NCBI RefSeq assembly: GCF_018991925.1
Contig: NW_024738608.1
Location: 1,914,187-1,978,186, forward strand
Direction of reading: 5' to 3'
From: Homarus americanus
Lineage: Eukaryota > Arthropoda > Malacostraca > Decapoda > Nephropidae
DNA: 64,000 bases
Below the pieces are notes generated by a model. The model did not search any database and was not told the DNA's origin. It saw nothing but the letters and a program-made list of their open reading frames with translations. Below, piece by piece: positions 59,877-64,000 of this stretch. Position 1 is the stretch's first letter. The number at the start of each line of letters is the position of its first letter. The position numbers and the translations under genes were made by a program.

Positions 59877-60456
59877 GAATCTTAAGCCAAGTAAACAATG
59901 TGTTTTTGCTCGTAACAAGGCTAATAAAGTACTTGGGTTCATACAAAGGAGTGTTAGTTACAAGACTAGCGAGGCCATCTTAAAATTATATCTAGCGCTT
60001 GTGAGACCTCACCTGGATTACGCAGTTCAGTTCTGGTCACCGTATTACAGAATGGATATAGAATCCTTGGAAAGAATCCAGAGGAGAATGACAAGACTAA
60101 TCCCGAGCATTATTAACCTTGAGTACAGAGACAGGTTAAAGCATCTTAATTTGCACTCCCTCGAGAAACGTAGAGTGAGGGGCGACATGATAGAGGTGTA
60201 TAAATGGAAGTCAGGGTTAAACAAAGAGGACATTACAAAGATACTCAAACTATCCAACCAGGAGCGAACTCGCAACAACGGTTTTAAATTAGACAAATTT
60301 AGATTTCGGCGTGAAATAGGTAAACACTGGTTTGGAAACAGAGTAGTGGATGAATGGAACAAGTTACCAAATATCATCATTAACTCGAATACGCTGGATA
60401 GCTTCAAACATAGATTGGATGCTTATATGTTCTTATATATATATAATTCGTGTTAA
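59806..60456 (+). pseudogene. LINE ORF2, C-terminal part (frame 1)
   Basis: The post-RT region, with LGFIQRSVSYKTSEAILKLY, LALVRPHLDYAVQFWSPYYR, LERIQRRMTRLIPSI and EIGKHWFGNRVVDEWNKLPN. This is the conserved C-terminal domain of CR1/L2-like elements. In this frame a TGA at 59845-59847 replaces the TGC found in the copy at about 685. The last residues (from about 60430) are read from sequence beyond the 3' deletion, so the natural C-terminus is lost; the other copy ends MSNRGWV. Confidence 0.85.
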
Positions 60457-60579
60457 TTTATCAGTGTTATTTTTTTCCAGGTATTTAATGTTGTTTATGT
60501 GTCAGAAATCCTATCAGTAATCGAAAATCTGAGGTTCCCAAGTTAAGTTTCCGATTTTTCGAATGCTGGATTTTAGACG

Positions 60580-60725
60580 CGTGTAATAATAATAATAATA
60601 ATAATTAACGGTTTATTGAAAAAGTTCTGCAGCCCGAAGGCTGAAAATATACATTGGGCATAAATGACTTATTACATACATTGGTGGTTTAACAAAAGCC
60701 TTCATTAGAGAAAGGTAAAGGAACA
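60580..60725 (-). mobile_element. LINE 3' end, same family as 17976-18585
   Basis: (AAT)n followed by AACGGTTTATT, GCAGCC and GGCTGAAAATATACA blocks shared with 17978-18040, so on the minus strand it is a LINE 3' UTR with a TTA-repeat tail. No coding part remains. Confidence 0.7.
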
Positions 60726-60767
60726 TACAGTGAACATACAGATTAATGTAGGTGTTGAACAGCAAAA

Positions 60768-61285
60768 ACGTAGTGTAGTAACTCCCTCCCAGATGGTGTT
60801 AGGAGGGACCTCACGTGGTGTAGTAGTTCCCTCACAGATGGTGTTATGAGGGGCCTCACGTGGTGTAGTAATTCCCTCACAGATGGTGTTATGAGGGGCC
60901 TCACGTGGTGTAGTAATTCCCTCACAGATGGTGTTATGAGGGGCCTCACGTGGTGTAGTAATTCCCTCACAGATGGTGTTATGAGGGGCCTCACGTGGTG
61001 TAGTAATTCCCTCACAGATGGTGTTATGACGTGGTGTAGTAATTCCCTCACGATGGTGTTAGTACGTGGTGTATAATTCCCTCACAGATGGTGTTATGAG
61101 GGGCCTCACGTGGTGTAGTAATTCCCTCACAGATGGTGTTATGAGGGGCCTCACGTGGTGTAGTAATTCCCTCACAGATGGTGTTATGAGGGGCCTCACG
61201 TGGTGTAGTAACTCCTTCACATATGGTGTTATGAGGGGCCTCACGTGGTGTAGTAATTCCCTCACAGATGGTGTTATATGAGTGA
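60768..61285. repeat. 45-bp minisatellite
   Basis: About eleven copies of TGGTGTAGTAATTCCCTCAC plus AGATGGTGTTATGAGGGGCC and TCACG, very uniform. The 45-bp period gives 15-residue periodic frames on both strands; these are not genes. Confidence 0.95.
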
Positions 61286-62113
61286 GGTGTGGTTCCAGGC
61301 CTTCCTATCGTAGACGGATTAACACATCGCTGGTAGTTGGGTCTCACGGGCCATTATCACTGGGTACCTGGGACCTCACTGTGTGAAAGGTCAACTTGGG
61401 TACCACTGTTACTGTTGAGTTGTTCTCACTGACTTAAGCACTGTTCACCACTGTTCACCTCTGTTTAACACTGGTTCCATTTCTTTCCTAAATGAAATAG
61501 TAACTTCTGGCGTGAACTTGTTGATATTCCGGTGGGGAGGAGGGTTCAGGGGAGGGAGTTGGTATGGGCCAACATAACAGTTGACCTGGCTGCTCCGAAA
61601 GGAGCGCCAGGTACGTCTTGACCCTTGACCCTTCGGTGTGTGTGTGTGTGTGTGTGTGTCAAGTCCTCACCCCTGGTCCTGCTTCACAATATCAAATTTA
61701 TAAATAAACAGATAGTAAGTCTTGTAACGATGGAGCTGATTGGTGGACAAGTTCGGGTGCTGGACGTCAGGGGATGGGGTTGGCGGAGGTAAAATTGTGA
61801 GGGCAACCCAACCGCTTCCACGACCACAGCACCCCACGCACACACTCCACGATACAGACCTGCCACTATCTGTATTTATATGTAACACCTCTCACTGTCT
61901 ATATACTATGCTTGCCGGTTTCCCAGTGTGGTCGTGTTGGGTCAGTGTGTGGGTGCTTGGTCGAGGCTACCTAGGGCGGGGGTGCAGTCATTCATAGAGT
62001 TTGTAGGTGAAGGGATGTATTTTACTTCTGATATTACTTTGTCTTTTTAGGCATCAATAAGAACTGATACTTCACACTTAATCAGTAAAAGCTTTTTACT
62101 GGTGGACATTAGG
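61286..62113. other. Unique sequence with short (GT)n
   Basis: (GT)n lies at 61637-61658. No gene was recognised. Confidence 0.5.
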
Positions 62114-62121
62114 ACCGTGGG

Positions 62122-62394
62122 CAGGGCTGTCCCTGGGAGGGTGCGGGGCCCCAGAAAAAATATATATGGAGTCAGATTATGTGGTCAGAGGAACCCACCC
62201 CCACCAAACTCCATGGGACTGTCGCTATGGATGGTAAGGTCACGGTTGCGGTAAGCCGTCAGGTCAGATTAACCAGTCAACAGGTAATGTGTCCGAGGTC
62301 ACTGGGTCTAGTGCTGGGCCCCGCGGGGCCCCCACACGCGCGGGGCCCCGGGCGGTCACCCCTGTTCGCCCCCCCCCCCTAAAGGACGGGCCTG
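62122..62394. mobile_element. Non-autonomous hAT-type MITE
   Basis: A 273-bp element starting CAGGGCTGTCCCT and ending in the complement of CAGGCCCGTCCTT (10 of 13 matches), each followed inward by GGGGCCCC-rich sequence. It is flanked by the 8-bp target duplication ACCGTGGG at 62114-62121 and 62395-62402, exact. CAGGG ends, 8-bp duplication and GC-rich subterminal sequence are typical of hAT elements. It encodes no transposase. An intact duplication implies a relatively young insertion. Confidence 0.9.
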
Positions 62395-62402
62395 ACCGTG
62401 GG

Positions 62403-63285
62403 ACACATTTACTGTAACTTATGATACATTAATACTGCCACCATGGTATTGTAATGTCTGTGTGTTAGTTACGGGTCGTTTACTTATGCTGCTGTGTCCA
62501 GATCATTTATAGATTGAGAAGATCGGCCTTTATATAGGTTTATCTATATGTAATTTATCTTAGATTGTATAATTGAAAAATGTGAGCACGTATGATGCAT
62601 ATATAAGATTATTAGATATCAATGGTAATAGGAGAATATCTGCGTACTGATTTCAAAAATGGGTTATAAATATTAGGACACCATTTATGGAGACTTTGGT
62701 CAATTATTTAACGTGAGTCTATTATCCATATTCTAAAAAAAAAATTTCCATCGAAAATTTATGATCTGGGGTTCACTTACATATAAATTAATCATCCCCA
62801 AGACCGCCTTCAGTCGAGCTTCAACTCTCCAGGTTTTCATTTGGAGGTGAACAACATAACACACACTCATGGCTGCTGGAGTCCCTCATTACTGCAAGAG
62901 CTTCCTCCATCGTCTGTATTGAATATTAAACCACAACATAGACAAAGACAGTCCAATAACCCAACACGAGTCATACACGTCTCTCTCCGCGTCTCTTCTG
63001 TCAATCATAAATCAATTTGTGCACCTGAGGTAAATCTTACTTTATTAGTCGTATTAGTTAACACAGGTGAGGTGGCGAGGCGTTGGGGGTTAGTGTCCGT
63101 CATACCGGCGATAAACAATCAAACAAACAAATAAACAAACAAACAGGGATGTGTATCGTATATTGTACTTATGTTTTCAGAATATAATTAATATCGGTAA
63201 ATAAAGTAAATAAATTATCAATATCTCACTTTTATCTCCTTATTTGTCAACTATTTAACACCGTGTTACACCTTCCCCACTTATT
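62403..63285. other. AT-rich unique sequence
   Basis: No gene, RNA or transposon end was recognised. A 97-residue plus-strand frame at 62841 is without recognised similarity. Confidence 0.5.
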
Positions 63286-63287
63286 CC

Positions 63288-64000
63288 TGTGTTAGTGTTA
63301 CTGCCTCGTGTTAGTGTTACTGCCTCGTGTTAGTGTTACTGTCTCGTGTTACTGTTACTGCCTCGTGTTATTGGTACTGCCTCGTGTTAGTGTTACTGCC
63401 TCGTGTTAGTGTTACTGCCTCGTGTTAGTGTTACTGTCTCGTGTTACTGTTACTGCCTCGTGTTAGTGTTACTGCCTCGTTTTACTGCCTCGTGTTAGTG
63501 TTACTGTCTCGTGTTAGTGTTACTGCCTCGTGTTATTGTTACTGCCTCGTGTTAGTGTTACTGCCTCGTGTTGTTACCCTCGTGTTAGTGTTACTGCCTC
63601 GTGTTAGTGTTACTGTCTCGTAGTTTTACTGCCTCGTGTTATTGTTACTGCCTCGTGTTACTGTTACTGCCTCGTGTTAGTGTTACTGTCTCGTGTTAGT
63701 GTTACTGCCTCGTGTTACTGTTACTGCCTCGTGTTAGTGTTACTGTCTTGTGTTAGTGTTACAGCCTCGTGATATTGTTACTGCCTCGTGTTACTGTTAC
63801 TGCCTCGTGTTAGTGTTACTGTCTCGTGTTAGTGTTACTGTCTTGTGTTAGTGTTACAGCCTCGTGATATTGTTACTGCCTCGTGTTACTGTTACTGCCT
63901 CGTGTTAGTGTTACTGCCTCGTGATATTGTTACTGCCTCGTGTTAGTGTTACTGTCTCGTGTTAGTGTTACTGCCTCGTGTTACTGTTACTGCTTCGTGT
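63288..64000. repeat. 19-bp satellite, runs off the window
   Basis: About 37 copies of TGCCTCGTGTTAGTGTTAC with TGTCTC, TTACTG and TTATTG variants. Variant order repeats locally (63730-63790 and 63840-63900), showing duplication of multi-unit blocks. The right end is beyond the window. Confidence 0.95.

Larger units (their letters stand above)
56525..60435 (+). mobile_element. CR1-like LINE, near full-length
   Basis: The most complete retrotransposon in the window: ORF1 with an SGNH-type esterase domain, then ORF2 with an AP-like endonuclease and reverse transcriptase. Esterase ORF1 plus this RT and C-terminal region places it with CR1/L2-type non-LTR elements. The 5' boundary is not visible; 56090-56524 may be its 5' UTR and includes GAGGATGGCGGC, a YY1-like site. 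The 3' end is short: from ATATG near 60429 the sequence jumps to TTCTTA, the extreme 3' terminus, with the roughly 90-bp 3' UTR seen at 1262-1350 missing. ORF2 carries two frameshifts and one premature stop, so the copy is dead despite intact catalytic residues. Confidence 0.9.

Noticed and set aside
60743..61347. Periodic open frames of 60-100 residues on both strands
   Set aside because: Product of the 45-bp minisatellite period.

Overview
The window looks like non-coding, repeat-dominated nuclear DNA of an arthropod, most likely a decapod crustacean (crab-like). That placement is inference. It rests on TTAGG-type telomere-like tracts, very dense (GT)n, (GA)n, (TA)n and (ATT)n microsatellites, a tRNA-derived SINE, and several LINE lineages of the kinds common in decapods. 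No bacterial-style gene, operon, CRISPR array, rRNA or functional tRNA was found. Most long open frames are translations of tandem repeats.

Layout. 1-1.35 kb: 3' part of a CR1-like LINE, cut by the window edge. 1.4-5.8 kb: microsatellites, a 30-bp minisatellite, a 23/24-bp satellite and a CAGAA array. 5.8-10.6 kb: two related dispersed repeats, a (TA)n tract, a LINE 3' end and short minisatellites. 10.6-11.15 kb: minus-strand LINE C-terminus ending in a C2H2 zinc finger. 11.4-17.8 kb: minisatellites. 18.0-18.6 kb: minus-strand LINE fragment. 19.6-23.8 kb: polypyrimidine tract, SINE, 1.6-kb satellite and a 20-bp repeat. 24.6-28.2 kb: two exon-like segments in compatible phase. 29-32.6 kb: two copies of a further minus-strand LINE. 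33-39 kb: minisatellites and an irregularly repeated 12-14 bp motif. 39.1-46.9 kb: a 7.8-kb satellite with a unit of about 48 bp. 47-55.6 kb: (GT)n, foldback elements and G-rich satellites. 56.5-60.4 kb: the best-preserved LINE, with an esterase-type ORF1 and a broken EN-RT ORF2. 60.6-64 kb: LINE tail, 45-bp minisatellite, hAT-type MITE and a 19-bp satellite.

Two items matter most. The first is a candidate host gene: exons at 24644-24800 and 28089-28187 share one open frame, join in phase, have AG/GT borders, and together resemble a diverged CUB-type extracellular domain. The second is a family of at least ten foldback (MITE-like) elements. They have ends near GGATCACCTGAAGA, doubled sub-repeats in each arm and a TTAGG-like core. 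One copy has expanded its own arm into a 30-bp tandem array, a visible step from transposon to satellite.

The LINE copies show decay by frameshift, premature stop, internal deletion and 3'-UTR loss, so no autonomous element is present as sequenced. Satellite and microsatellite borders are approximate.
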